64,000 bases of DNA. Origin: Microbispora catharanthi. GTDB lineage: Bacteria > Actinomycetota > Actinomycetes > Streptosporangiales > Streptosporangiaceae. The position numbers and the translations under genes are program-made. The first letter of the stretch is position 1; every line of letters begins with the position of its first letter. Shown piece by piece: positions 28,073 to 35,881 of this stretch. The stretch lies in assembly GCF_006334915.2 (NCBI RefSeq), contig NZ_VDMA02000001.1:620001-684000 (forward strand). Direction: 5' to 3'. The notes beneath the pieces were generated by a model. That model did not search any database, had not been told where the DNA came from, and worked only from the letters and a program-made list of their open reading frames with translations.

Positions 28073-29130
28073 GACAGGCGCCTGCGGATCCACCAGAAGC
28101 AGAGACCGGCGAGGCCGGCGGTGACGAGGACGTAGATCCCGGTCTCGATCCACTGGAGCGGCCAGAAGCGCTCGAACGGCTGGTAGATCGCCTCCTGCCG
28201 GTAGCCCAGCCGGTTGATCTCGGCGATGCAGGCGTCGAAGCCCTGTGCCGGATCCTGGGCCTGCTGGGACGGCGCGCACGGTCCTGACGTCATGGACACG
28301 CGAACGGTGACGGGGGCGCCGTCGCCGCCGACCACGTGTCCGGACGGATCGGTGAGGCGGCTGGACAGCACCCAGGCGCCCGTGTGACCGGGTATCGCCT
28401 CATCCAGGATCACTTGCGGAAACGCCTCGTCTCCGGACTTGTTGAACGAGTCCACGTTGTCCGGGCCGAGCTCGAAGGATGAGCTGACCGGAGGGAGGAG
28501 GTGGGGCCGGACCGTCAACGGCATGACGATCTGAGCCGCCGCGAAGACGGCCAGGGTGAGGGCCATGGCGGGCAGGGTGCGCCTGACGATCAGTCCCGCG
28601 GTTACGCCGAGCACGAACGCGAACGCCGCATAGGCCATGGGGACGATGGCGCGCGCGCCGAACACCAGGGGATCCATGAGCGTGAAGCCCGGCGCGGCGG
28701 ACTTGTCGAGAGGGGCGGACCACCAGGTCACCGCGAGACTGCACAGCCCGGCGGCCGCCGCGGCGGCCAGGCCGGTGACCGTGAGCTTGACGGCCAGCCA
28801 GCGGGCGCGGGTGATGCTCTGGTTCCACACCAGCAGATGCGTGCCGGCCTCCAGCTCGCGGGTGATCAGCGGCGCGCCCCAGAAGAGACCGATCAGGGCC
28901 GGTAGAACCAGCACGACGACGGTGGCGGCCTGGAAGGGGGCCTGGTAGTCGTCGAAGAACCGGTCGAAGAAGTGCGCGCAGCCGCCGTCCCGGGTGCAGG
29001 CGGTGATGCCGGCGGAGTAGTCGGAGGCCAGTTCCGGCCCGGTCAGTGCCAGGGCGACGGCGAGCACGACGAGCGCGGCGGCCGTCGTCGCGGCCGCGAC
29101 GCGGAACTGGCGCCAGGTCAGCCAGATCAT
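28069..29130 (-). CDS. ABC-2-type transporter permease
   Basis: The product is 353 residues from ATG 29130 (MIWLTWRQFRVAAATT, the usual opening of this actinobacterial family). TM segments lie at about 17-35, 75-100, 125-150, 170-195, 205-225 and 325-345. A large extracytoplasmic domain lies before the last TM (LLPPVSSSFELGPDNVDSF...). ABC-2 hallmark LITRELEAGTHLLVWNQSITRARWLAVKL is present. It overlaps the ATPase stop by 4 bp. Confidence 0.88.
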   Translation of the reverse strand: MIWLTWRQFRVAAATTAAALVVLAVALALTGPELASDYSAGITACTRDGGCAHFFDRFFDDYQAPFQAATVVVLVLPALIGLFWGAPLITRELEAGTHLLVWNQSITRARWLAVKLTVTGLAAAAAAGLCSLAVTWWSAPLDKSAAPGFTLMDPLVFGARAIVPMAYAAFAFVLGVTAGLIVRRTLPAMALTLAVFAAAQIVMPLTVRPHLLPPVSSSFELGPDNVDSFNKSGDEAFPQVILDEAIPGHTGAWVLSSRLTDPSGHVVGGDGAPVTVRVSMTSGPCAPSQQAQDPAQGFDACIAEINRLGYRQEAIYQPFERFWPLQWIETGIYVLVTAGLAGLCFWWIRRRLS

Positions 29131-30017
29131 CGCTGCACCTCCAGGACCGGTCGTCCCTGGGCGGGAGCAGGCCCTTCCATGTAGGCCAGGACGAGGTCTT
29201 CCAGGGTGAGCCGGCTGACGGCCCAGGCGGGGTCGTGGATCGGGTCCCCGGTGCGGATGACGAACGTGCTCTGCCGGTCGGTGTGGCTGGCGGAGACGAC
29301 GTGCTGACCGGCCGGGAGCCGGCCGGGGTCGCGGCGCGGGCCGGTGAGCCGGTGGTGGGTGGCCAGCAGGTCGTCCACCTGCCCCGCGAGCCGCACGCGC
29401 GAGCCGACCAGCACGATCAGGTAGTCGCAGGTCCGTTCCAGGTCGGAGACCAGGTGGGAGGAGAGCACCACGCTGAGCTCGTGCTCGGCGACGGCCTCCA
29501 TCAGGCCCTGCAGGAACTCGCGGCGGGCCAGCGGGTCGAGCGCGGCGACCGGCTCGTCCAAGATCAGCAGCTCGGGCCGTTTGGCCAGGCCGAGGGTGAG
29601 GGCGAGCTGCGCGCGCTGCCCGCCCGACAGCTTCCCCGCCCGGTGCCGGGGATCGAGGCCGAGCCGTTCGACGCGTTCTCGCGCGAGCGCGGCGTCCCAG
29701 CCGGGGTTGAGCCGGGCACCCAGCCGCAGATGGTCGGCGACGCTCAGGCCCGCGTAGACGGGGGTGTCCTGGGCGACGAATCCGATCCTGGCCAGCTGCG
29801 CCGGGTCTCCCGTGGGACGGCCGCCGAGCACGGCGATGGTTCCCGAGGTCGGCGTCAGCTGGCCGGCGGCCAGCTTGAGCAGGGTGGTCTTGCCGGCGCC
29901 GTTGGGGCCCACCAGCCCCACGACGTGGCCGGCCGGGATGTCGACGGTGCACTCGCGCAGCGCCCATCGCTTGCCGTACTTCTTGCCCAGGTCGCGGGCC
30001 TGCAGGACGGCGCTCAC
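29127..30017 (-). CDS. ABC transporter ATP-binding protein
   Basis: The product is 296 residues from GTG 30017, overlapping the GntR stop as GTGA. Walker A is GPNGAGKTT, Q-loop is IGFVAQDTPVYAGLS, signature LSGGQRAQLALTLGLA, Walker B LLILDEPVAALDP and H-loop VVLSSHLVSDLE. The C-terminal 70 residues (LAGQVDDLLATHHRL...VSRLTLEDLVLAYM) are the regulatory tail seen in YtrB/DrrA-like ATPases. It pairs with the ABC-2 permease downstream. Confidence 0.93.
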   Translation of the reverse strand: MSAVLQARDLGKKYGKRWALRECTVDIPAGHVVGLVGPNGAGKTTLLKLAAGQLTPTSGTIAVLGGRPTGDPAQLARIGFVAQDTPVYAGLSVADHLRLGARLNPGWDAALARERVERLGLDPRHRAGKLSGGQRAQLALTLGLAKRPELLILDEPVAALDPLARREFLQGLMEAVAEHELSVVLSSHLVSDLERTCDYLIVLVGSRVRLAGQVDDLLATHHRLTGPRRDPGRLPAGQHVVSASHTDRQSTFVIRTGDPIHDPAWAVSRLTLEDLVLAYMEGPAPAQGRPVLEVQR

Positions 30018-30406
30018 GCGATGTCCTCCTGAGCGGCGGTCCGGAAGGTGGTCATGAACAGCGCCTCGATGCTTTCGTCGTCGAGGCCGGCCAGACGGGC
30101 CTTGGTCAGCCATCGGCGCAGGTCCTGACGCAGCCGGCCGTGCGCGGCCAGTGAGGCGTCGGTCAGCGTCCTGGTCACGAACGTCCCGACTCCCGGCCGG
30201 GCCGCCACCAGGCCCTCGTGCTCGAGTTCCCGGTAGGCCTTGAGCACCGTGTTCGGGTTGATCGCCAGCTGCGCCACCACGTCCTTGACGGTCGGAAGCT
30301 GATCGCCTTCACGCAGCAGGCCCAGCCGCAGCGCGTGCCGCACCTGCTGGACGAGCTGCAGGTACGGCGAGACGCCGGACCGGCCGTCCAGGTAGAACTC
30401 GATCAT
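30014..30406 (-). CDS. GntR-family regulator, YtrA subfamily
   Basis: The 130-residue protein has a GntR winged helix (VSPYLQLVQQVRHALRLGLLREGDQLPTVKDVVAQLAINPNTVLKAYRELEHEGLVAARPGVGTFV) and a short C-terminal two-helix dimerisation tail, typical of YtrA-type repressors. These control the ABC transporter in the same operon. The 4-bp overlap with the ATPase gene and a palindrome over the promoter support autoregulation of the whole GntR-ATPase-permease-peptidase run. Confidence 0.93.
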   Translation of the reverse strand: MIEFYLDGRSGVSPYLQLVQQVRHALRLGLLREGDQLPTVKDVVAQLAINPNTVLKAYRELEHEGLVAARPGVGTFVTRTLTDASLAAHGRLRQDLRRWLTKARLAGLDDESIEALFMTTFRTAAQEDIA

Positions 30407-30422
30407 TACAACCTCTATTCAT

Positions 30423-30457
30423 CTAGGTTCCTAGCACTTTAGGTATGTAGATGTTAA
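30423..30457 (-). promoter_or_regulatory. GntR operator over a -10 region
   Basis: On the minus strand TTAACA (complement of 30452-30457) is followed at 17 bp by CTAGGAACCTAG (30423-30434), a perfect palindrome CTAGG-TT-CCTAG read on the plus strand. It occupies the -10 position, 16 bp before the GntR ATG. The stretch is A+T-rich relative to its surroundings. An outer CATCTA/TAGATG pair flanks it. Confidence 0.5.
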
Positions 30458-30486
30458 GCGGTCGTAAGGATCAATGGATAGGTGTG

Positions 30487-31203
30487 TCAGCGCCCGGCGG
30501 CGCCGGTGACGTACTCGTGCAGGCGCGCCGATCCTTCGAGCATGGCGACGGCGGTGGAGGCGAGTGCGGCGCCGCGTTCGGCGAGGGCGGCGCGCAGCGC
30601 CTCGGTGCTGCCGGTGCGGCGCAGGCCGTCGAGCACGTCTCCGATCCGCGCGAGCGGATACCGTCCCTGCCGCAGCATGTGGATCATGCGGGCGTCACGG
30701 ACCTCGGCCGGGCCGTACCACCGGTAGCCGGTGCCGGGCTCGCGCTGCGGCGTCAGCAGCCCGGCGGCCTCCCACACCCGCAACGCCGAGGTGCGTACGC
30801 CGAGGAGGGCGGCCACCTCCCCGATGCGCAGGGCGGACTGCGGCGCGGCCGGGCCGCCGGGATCCTGCCCGGCCACCGCTTCGAGCGCCTCCCCCGTCGC
30901 CCGCAGGGCGAGCCGCTGCTGGTGCAGCGCGGCGTGGCAGGCGTCCACGAGGGCGAGCGCGCCCGTCAGGTCGCCGTCGTGGACGGCCAGCATGATCGTT
31001 CGGGCGGCCTCCCACCCGTACCCCTTGGCCAGCGCCCGATAGGCGAGCAGGGCCTCGCGGTGCCGCGTGTCGAACCTGCGGTAGCCGGCGGCCGTCCGCT
31101 CGGCAGGCGGGAGGATTCCCGCGTCGGCGTAGTTGCGGATCTGCTGGGTGGAGACCCCCGCCTCCCGCGCCAGATCGACCGGGCGCAGCGCCCTGTGACT
31201 CAC
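30487..31203 (-). CDS. MerR-family transcriptional regulator (two MerR helix regions)
   Basis: The product is 238 residues from GTG 31203. The first MerR helix-turn-helix is RPVDLAREAGVSTQQIRNYADAGILPPAERTAAGYRRFD. A second MerR-like segment is IGEVAALLGVRTSALRVWEAAGLLTPQREPGTGYRWYGPAEVRDARMIHML, so the protein carries two DNA-binding domains in tandem, an arrangement known in TioE-like actinobacterial regulators. No metal-binding cysteines are present, so it is probably not a metal sensor. ACTTGAG/CTCAAGT half-sites, 39 bp apart, lie upstream (31218-31270). Confidence 0.88.
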   Translation of the reverse strand: MSHRALRPVDLAREAGVSTQQIRNYADAGILPPAERTAAGYRRFDTRHREALLAYRALAKGYGWEAARTIMLAVHDGDLTGALALVDACHAALHQQRLALRATGEALEAVAGQDPGGPAAPQSALRIGEVAALLGVRTSALRVWEAAGLLTPQREPGTGYRWYGPAEVRDARMIHMLRQGRYPLARIGDVLDGLRRTGSTEALRAALAERGAALASTAVAMLEGSARLHEYVTGAAGR

Positions 31204-31278
31204 CTGTGGCTCACCGGACTTGAGGCTTCGGGTCGCATCCGCTCATGATAAGCGCCTGCGAGTCTCAAGTGCCGCTCG

Positions 31279-32535
31279 TCAGGTGACGGCCCGGCGCAGG
31301 GCGTAGACGGCGGCGCCGGCCGCCAGCACGGCGGCACCGGAGACCACCGAGGACAGCGGCAGGGCGAAGGCCAGGATCAGGCACCCGGCCAGGCCGACGG
31401 CGGGCACGGCACGCGGCGGCCGTCCCTCATCGCGGCCGAGGGTCCAGGCGCCGGCGTTGGCGACGGCGTAGTAGACCAGCACGCCGAAGGAGGAGAACCC
31501 GATCGCGCCGCGCAGGTCCGCCGTCGCGGCCAGGATCGCCACGACCGCGCCGACGGCCAGCTCGGCGCGGTGGGGCACCGCGAAGCGCGGGTGGACGGCG
31601 GCGAGCGCGTGCGGCAGGTGCCGGTCGCGTGCCATGGCGAGCGTGGTGCGGGACACCCCGAGGATCAGTGCGAGCAGCGAGCCGGTCGCGGCGAGCGCGG
31701 CGCCCGCCCGTACGACCGGGGCCAGGCCGGGATGCCCTGCCTCCCGCACGACGGCGGCCAGGGGTGCGGCAGCGTCGCCCAGGGCCGCGCCGCCCAGCAC
31801 GGCGAGCGCGGACACCGCGACCGCCGCGTAGACGACCAGGGTGAGCCCGAGCGCGAGCGGAATCGCGCGGGGGATGGTCCGCGTCGGGTCGCGCACCTCC
31901 TCGCCGAGGGTGGCGATGCGGGCGTAACCGGCGAAGGCGAAGAACAGCAGACCCGCCGCCTGCAACACCCCGCCGGCGGTGGCGTCGGCTCCGACGTCCA
32001 GCCGGCCCGTGTCCGCGGCGCCGGAGGTCAGGCCCGCGACCACCACGGCGGCCAGGACCGCGAGGACCACCCCGACGATGAACCGGGTGAGCCAGGCACT
32101 CTTGTGGATCCCCGCGTAGTTGACCGCGGTCAGCGCCACCACGGCCGCCGCCGCCACCGCGTGGGCCTGCTCCGGCCACACGTAGGAGCCGACGGTCAGC
32201 GCCATCGCCGCACACGAGGCGATCTTGCCGACCACGAACGCCCACCCCGCCAGGTAGCCCCAGAAGTCCCCCAGCCGCTCCCGCCCGTACACGTAGGTGC
32301 CGCCGGAGGCGGGGTAGCGCGCGGCCAGCCGGGCCGAGGAGGTCGCGTTGCAGTAGGCGACCACCGCGGCCGCCGCCAGCCCGAGCAGCAGTCCGGACCC
32401 GGCCGCCCGCGCCGCCGGCGACAGGGCGGCGAAGATCCCCGCGCCGATCATCGAACCCAGCCCGATGACCACGGCGTCGGACAGGCCCAGCCGGCGCTCC
32501 AGCGGTCCCTGCCCAGCGCGGGCCGGTGTGCCCAT
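31279..32535 (-). CDS. APC-superfamily amino acid permease
   Basis: The product is 418 residues with 12 predicted TM segments. TM1 contains VVIGLGSMIGAGIFAAL, the substrate-binding G-S-x-I-G-x-G-I-F motif of APC transporters; LFFAFAGYARIATLGEEVRDPTRTIPRAI is the conserved TM6-loop region. Start ATG 32535 is preferred because GGAGG lies just upstream; ATG 32553 is in frame. Substrate is probably an amino acid or amine. Confidence 0.9.
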   Translation of the reverse strand: MGTPARAGQGPLERRLGLSDAVVIGLGSMIGAGIFAALSPAARAAGSGLLLGLAAAAVVAYCNATSSARLAARYPASGGTYVYGRERLGDFWGYLAGWAFVVGKIASCAAMALTVGSYVWPEQAHAVAAAAVVALTAVNYAGIHKSAWLTRFIVGVVLAVLAAVVVAGLTSGAADTGRLDVGADATAGGVLQAAGLLFFAFAGYARIATLGEEVRDPTRTIPRAIPLALGLTLVVYAAVAVSALAVLGGAALGDAAAPLAAVVREAGHPGLAPVVRAGAALAATGSLLALILGVSRTTLAMARDRHLPHALAAVHPRFAVPHRAELAVGAVVAILAATADLRGAIGFSSFGVLVYYAVANAGAWTLGRDEGRPPRAVPAVGLAGCLILAFALPLSSVVSGAAVLAAGAAVYALRRAVT

Positions 32536-32556
32536 GTCCACCTCCAGTGACATCGA

Positions 32557-32691
32557 TCACCGTACTTCCCGGCCTGCGGGTTCGGACGGCACGGCGTCGA
32601 CGTCGAACCCCGGCAGTTCGGTGTCGAAGACCGCAAGCCCCCGCAACAGATCACGAATCGTCCCCACCGCGACGTTCTCCCCCACGATCAC
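32557..32691 (-). pseudogene. Fragment resembling a pyridoxamine-phosphate-oxidase N terminus
   Basis: GTG 32691, preceded by GGAGG, opens a 44-residue frame containing TIRDLLRGLAVFDTELPGF. From memory this resembles the N terminus of actinobacterial PNPOx-family proteins, whose FMN domain is absent here. It ends immediately upstream of the permease gene. It could be a deletion remnant or a genuine small protein; the family call is tentative. Confidence 0.35.
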
Positions 32692-32767
32692 TCCCTCCAC
32701 CTCACGCCGCCCGTTCCGGACACACGACGAGGCCGCGGCCCCGGAGCCTGCCTCCTCGGCAGTGTTG

Positions 32768-32785
32768 CATCAAATGGGTTTGATG
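32768..32785. promoter_or_regulatory. ArsR/SmtB-type operator
   Basis: CATCAAA-TGGG-TTTGATG is a perfect inverted repeat matching the ATCAA-N6-TTGAT box of ArsR/SmtB repressors. It lies between TTGCAT (32765-32770) and TATTGT (32786-32791), a plausible -35/-10 pair. Transcription would then start at or next to the ATG at 32799, giving a leaderless message. Confidence 0.65.
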
Positions 32786-32798
32786 TATTGTCCGGGTC

Positions 32799-33572
32799 AT
32801 GGCGTCGTCCGAGCAAGCCCTTCCGGCGTTCGTTCGCCTGGCCGCCCACACGCTGCGCTGGCGGCTGTTGTCCGAGCTCGCGGCGGGCGACCTGCGGGTC
32901 CGCGAGCTGATGACGCTGGTCGGGGCGCCGCAGAATCTGGTCTCCTACCACCTGCGGCTGCTGCGCGACGGCGACCTGGTCACCGTCACACGCAGCAGCC
33001 GCGACGGCCGCGACAGCTACTACCGGCTCAACCTGGACCGCTGCGCCCAGGCCCTGGCAAGCGCCGGCGCCGCCCTGCATCCCGCACTGCGCGGCGTCCC
33101 CGAGCCGCCGGCGCCTCCGCCGGGCCGGCCCCGTCTCTCGGTGCTGTTCGCCTGCACGGGAAACAGCGCCCGCTCACCGATCGCCGAAGCTCTGCTGCGC
33201 CATCACACCGCCGGTCGCGTGACCGTGACCAGCGCCGGCAGCCGGCCCGCGGCACGGGTGCACCCGCACGCCGTACGCGTGCTGCGTGAGCAGTACGGCA
33301 TCGACATCGCCGACCGGCGGCCCCGCCATCTCGACACGCTGCGCGGGCGCCGGTTCGATTACGTCATCACCCTGTGCGACAAGGTCCGCGAAGCCTGCCC
33401 CGAGTTCGGCGACCACGCGCGGCGGATCCACTGGAGCACCCCCGATCCGGCTGCGGCGGGCCGGTCGGAGCAGGACGTCCATGCCGCGCTCGCCCGAGCG
33501 GCGGCGGACATCGACACGCGCGTCCGTTACCTACTGCCCGTCCTGGCTCAGACTCCGGAGGCTCACTCATGA
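32799..33572 (+). CDS. ArsR repressor-arsenate reductase (LMW phosphatase) fusion
   Basis: The product is 257 residues. Residues 5-90 form an ArsR winged helix (LRVRELMTLVGAPQNLVSYHLRLLRDGDLVTVTRSSRDGRDSYYRL) without obvious metal-thiolate cysteines. A Pro-rich linker (about 100-112) joins it to an LMW protein tyrosine phosphatase fold with P-loop CTGNSARS (C119, R125). Two further cysteines, C193 and C200 (ITLCDKVREACPEF), reproduce the 82/89 spacing of thioredoxin-linked ArsC enzymes, so arsenate reduction is more likely than phosphatase activity. There is no arsenite pump nearby. The stop overlaps the VOC gene (ATGA). Confidence 0.9.
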   Translation: MASSEQALPAFVRLAAHTLRWRLLSELAAGDLRVRELMTLVGAPQNLVSYHLRLLRDGDLVTVTRSSRDGRDSYYRLNLDRCAQALASAGAALHPALRGVPEPPAPPPGRPRLSVLFACTGNSARSPIAEALLRHHTAGRVTVTSAGSRPAARVHPHAVRVLREQYGIDIADRRPRHLDTLRGRRFDYVITLCDKVREACPEFGDHARRIHWSTPDPAAAGRSEQDVHAALARAAADIDTRVRYLLPVLAQTPEAHS

Positions 33573-33955
33573 CGGTGACCGACCACTACGCCTGCGTCCG
33601 CTACATCGTCGACGACGTCCGGACGGCCGTCGGCTTCTACACCAGCCATCTCGGCTTCACCCTGAACAGCAGCGCCGCACCCGCCTTCGCCGACGTGGTA
33701 CGCGGGCCGCTGCGGCTGCTGCTGTCCGGACCCGCCAGCTCCGGCGCCCGCGCCACACCCGCCGAGGCCGGCGGCGCGGGCCGCAACCGCATTCAGCTGG
33801 TCGTCGACGATCTGGACGCCGAGATCGGCCGGCTGCACGCCGCGGGCCTGTCGTTCCACGGCGAGGTGGTCACCGGCCCCGGCGGCCGGCAGATCCTGCT
33901 CCCCGACCCCGCCGGCAACCTCGTCGAACTGTTCGAGCCCGCCAATCGGTCCTGA
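33569..33955 (+). CDS. VOC-family (glyoxalase/bleomycin-resistance-like) protein
   Basis: This 128-residue protein has two beta-alpha-beta-beta-beta modules: VRYIVDDVRTAVGFYTSHLGFTL and NRIQLVVDDLDAEIGRLHAAG, ending ILLPDPAGNLVELFEPA, where the Glu is the usual metal ligand position. It overlaps the ArsR-ArsC fusion by 4 bp and is presumably translated with it. VOC proteins are frequent neighbours of ArsR-type regulators in ars-like operons. The substrate is unknown. Confidence 0.9.
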   Translation: MTVTDHYACVRYIVDDVRTAVGFYTSHLGFTLNSSAAPAFADVVRGPLRLLLSGPASSGARATPAEAGGAGRNRIQLVVDDLDAEIGRLHAAGLSFHGEVVTGPGGRQILLPDPAGNLVELFEPANRS

Positions 33956-34104
33956 CCTCGGCCGGCCAGGCCGGTCGCGTCACACGGATCGCCAGGCGAA
34001 GCGTTTACCCGCGCCGCCGCGTGGCGTCCGGCCGTGCGGGGGAGTCTCCGATCGCGTACGAGCACGCGGGCGGCGCCCGACGACCGGGCGAGGACGGAGA
34101 AGGC

Positions 34105-34812
34105 GTGGACGATCGTGACTCACCGGCGGTGCGCCGCCGCGACCTGCTTGGCCTGTCCGCCGCCGCCCTCGCGGGGGCGGCGACCGTCACGGCCCCCGCG
34201 GCGGCGGCCGCGCCGCGCGCCCCTGAACAGGAGGCGGAGGTGACTCCGCCCGAGGACCTCATGCGCGAGCACGGCGTGCTGAAGCGTCTCCTGCTCGTCT
34301 ACCGGGAGGGCATCCGGCGGATCGAGGGCGGCGAGCGGGCGCCCACGCAGCCGCTGAACGCCGCCACCCGCATCATCCGCGGCTTCATCGAGGACTACCA
34401 CGAGCACCTGGAGGAGAAGTACGTCTTCCCCCGGCTACGCGAGGTCGGCAGGCTCACCGGCACCGTCTCGGTCCTGCTGCTGCAGCACCGCCGAGGACGC
34501 GAGCTGACCGAGCGCATCCTCACCGCCACCCGGCATGCCAGGGGGGCCAGGGCCGCCCCTACCCTGGTCGCCGACATGGCGGCGTTCGTCCGCATGTACG
34601 AGCCGCACGAGGCGCGGGAGGACACGGTGGTGTTCCCCGCCTTCCGTGAGGTCGTGCCCGCCAAGGAGTTCCTCCGCCTGGCCGAGCTCTTCGAAGACGA
34701 GGAGCACCGGCGTTTCGGGCCGCGCGGCTTCGAAGGCGTGGTCGACCAGGTCGCCGACATCGAGAAGGCGCTCGGCGTCTACGACCTGTCCCGCTTCACT
34801 CCCGCCGGATGA
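34105..34812 (+). CDS. Tat-exported hemerythrin-domain protein
   Basis: The product is 235 residues from GTG 34105 (GGAGAAG upstream). A twin-arginine signal VRRRDLLGLSAAALAGAATV leads to a cut near residue 35. The hemerythrin HHE fold follows, with His/Glu ligands in REHGVLKR, YHEHLEEKYVFP, LQHRRGRELTE, YEPHEAREDTVVFP and DEEHRRFG. A folded di-iron cofactor would explain Tat export. Roles in O2, NO or ROS chemistry are inferred from the family only. It is monocistronic. Confidence 0.88.
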   Translation: MDDRDSPAVRRRDLLGLSAAALAGAATVTAPAAAAAPRAPEQEAEVTPPEDLMREHGVLKRLLLVYREGIRRIEGGERAPTQPLNAATRIIRGFIEDYHEHLEEKYVFPRLREVGRLTGTVSVLLLQHRRGRELTERILTATRHARGARAAPTLVADMAAFVRMYEPHEAREDTVVFPAFREVVPAKEFLRLAELFEDEEHRRFGPRGFEGVVDQVADIEKALGVYDLSRFTPAG

Positions 34813-34848
34813 CGCGGGCGGCTGCGCCTGGCTGCGGTCGGCGTCGGG

Positions 34849-35808
34849 TCACCACTGGCTGATGAGCGGCGTGTCCGGCCCGTGCCGCCGCCAAGCTTCG
34901 GCGAGGCGGACGAGGCGGGTGGGGGCGGCGATGCCGCGCACGGTCGCGATCTTGCCGCCCGTGATGTCGAACGTCACGGCGCCGATGACCTGGTCGCCGA
35001 TCACGAAGAGGATGGCGGAGGCGCCATTGACGAGCGCGTAGTGGATGGCGGGCGTCCCGCCGGCGAATCGCCGCTTGGCGGGTGTGGGTCTGAGGCCGGC
35101 CCGTACGACGGCGGCGATGCGCTGCGGAGTGTCGTACCTCAGCAGCTTCTCGGCCAGGCCGGCGCCGTCGGAGATCGCGATCGCGTCGTCGGTGAGCAGC
35201 GCCACCAGCCGTTCGGTGCGGCCCGAGGAGGCAGCGGCGAGGAATTCCTCGACGACCCTGCGGGCGGATGCCGGGTCGACTTCGCCGCCGCGGCGCGCGG
35301 CGGTGATGCGGCGCCGGGCCCGGTGGAGGTGCTGCTGGCTCGCGAACTCGGTGATGTCGAGGATCTCTGCGATCTCGGCGTGGCTGTGGGAGAACGCTTC
35401 ACGCAGGACGTAGACGGCCCGCTCGAGGGGCGACAGGCGCTCCATGAGCGTCAGCACGGCCAGGGAGACCGATTCGCGCTGCTCGAACGAGTCGGCCGGG
35501 CCGAGCATCGGGTCGCCGTCGAGGAGCGGTTCGGGCAGCCAGGCGCCGGCGGTGCGCTCGCGGCGGGCTCGCGCCGAGCGGAGCCGGTCGAGGCACAGGT
35601 TGGTGACGACCTTGGCCAGCCATGCTTCCGGCACCTTGATCCGTTGCCGGTCCGCGGCCTGCCAGTGCAGGAACGCATCCTGCACGACGTCCTCGGCGTC
35701 GGCGGCGGAGCCCAGCAGCCGGTAGGCCAGTGAGGCCAGCCGGCTCCGGCTGGCCTCGAACCGGCTGGTGCCGAAGCGATCAGTGGCGGTGCTGTCCACG
35801 CGGACCAC
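34849..35808 (-). CDS. ECF41-group sigma factor (SigJ-like)
   Basis: The product is 319 residues. Region 2 is RLLGSAADAEDVVQDAFLHWQAADRQRIKVPEAWLAKVVTNLCLDRLRSARARRE. The linker contains WLPEPLL, the WLPEP motif diagnostic of ECF41. Region 4 is LERAVYVLREAFSHSHAEIAEILDITEFASQQHLHRARRRI. A SnoaL-like extension follows (VVEEFLAAASSGRTERLVALLTDDA). ECF41 factors typically drive a neighbouring oxidoreductase or carboxymuconolactone decarboxylase gene; here the flavoprotein at 36979-38238, two genes upstream on the same strand, is the likely partner. No anti-sigma gene is present. Confidence 0.92.
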   Translation of the reverse strand: MVRVDSTATDRFGTSRFEASRSRLASLAYRLLGSAADAEDVVQDAFLHWQAADRQRIKVPEAWLAKVVTNLCLDRLRSARARRERTAGAWLPEPLLDGDPMLGPADSFEQRESVSLAVLTLMERLSPLERAVYVLREAFSHSHAEIAEILDITEFASQQHLHRARRRITAARRGGEVDPASARRVVEEFLAAASSGRTERLVALLTDDAIAISDGAGLAEKLLRYDTPQRIAAVVRAGLRPTPAKRRFAGGTPAIHYALVNGASAILFVIGDQVIGAVTFDITGGKIATVRGIAAPTRLVRLAEAWRRHGPDTPLISQW

Positions 35809-35881
35809 CCTCCAGCAGGTGTTTCAGAGATTCGTCACGGCCCGATCGATGGCACGTCCTGAGCCGGCGGGGCTGTGGGGG

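Noticed and set aside
31218..31270. ACTTGAG/CTCAAGT arms as a MerR operator
   Set aside because: The arms are 39 bp apart, far beyond the compact MerR site, so a direct operator role is doubtful; mentioned only under the MerR gene.
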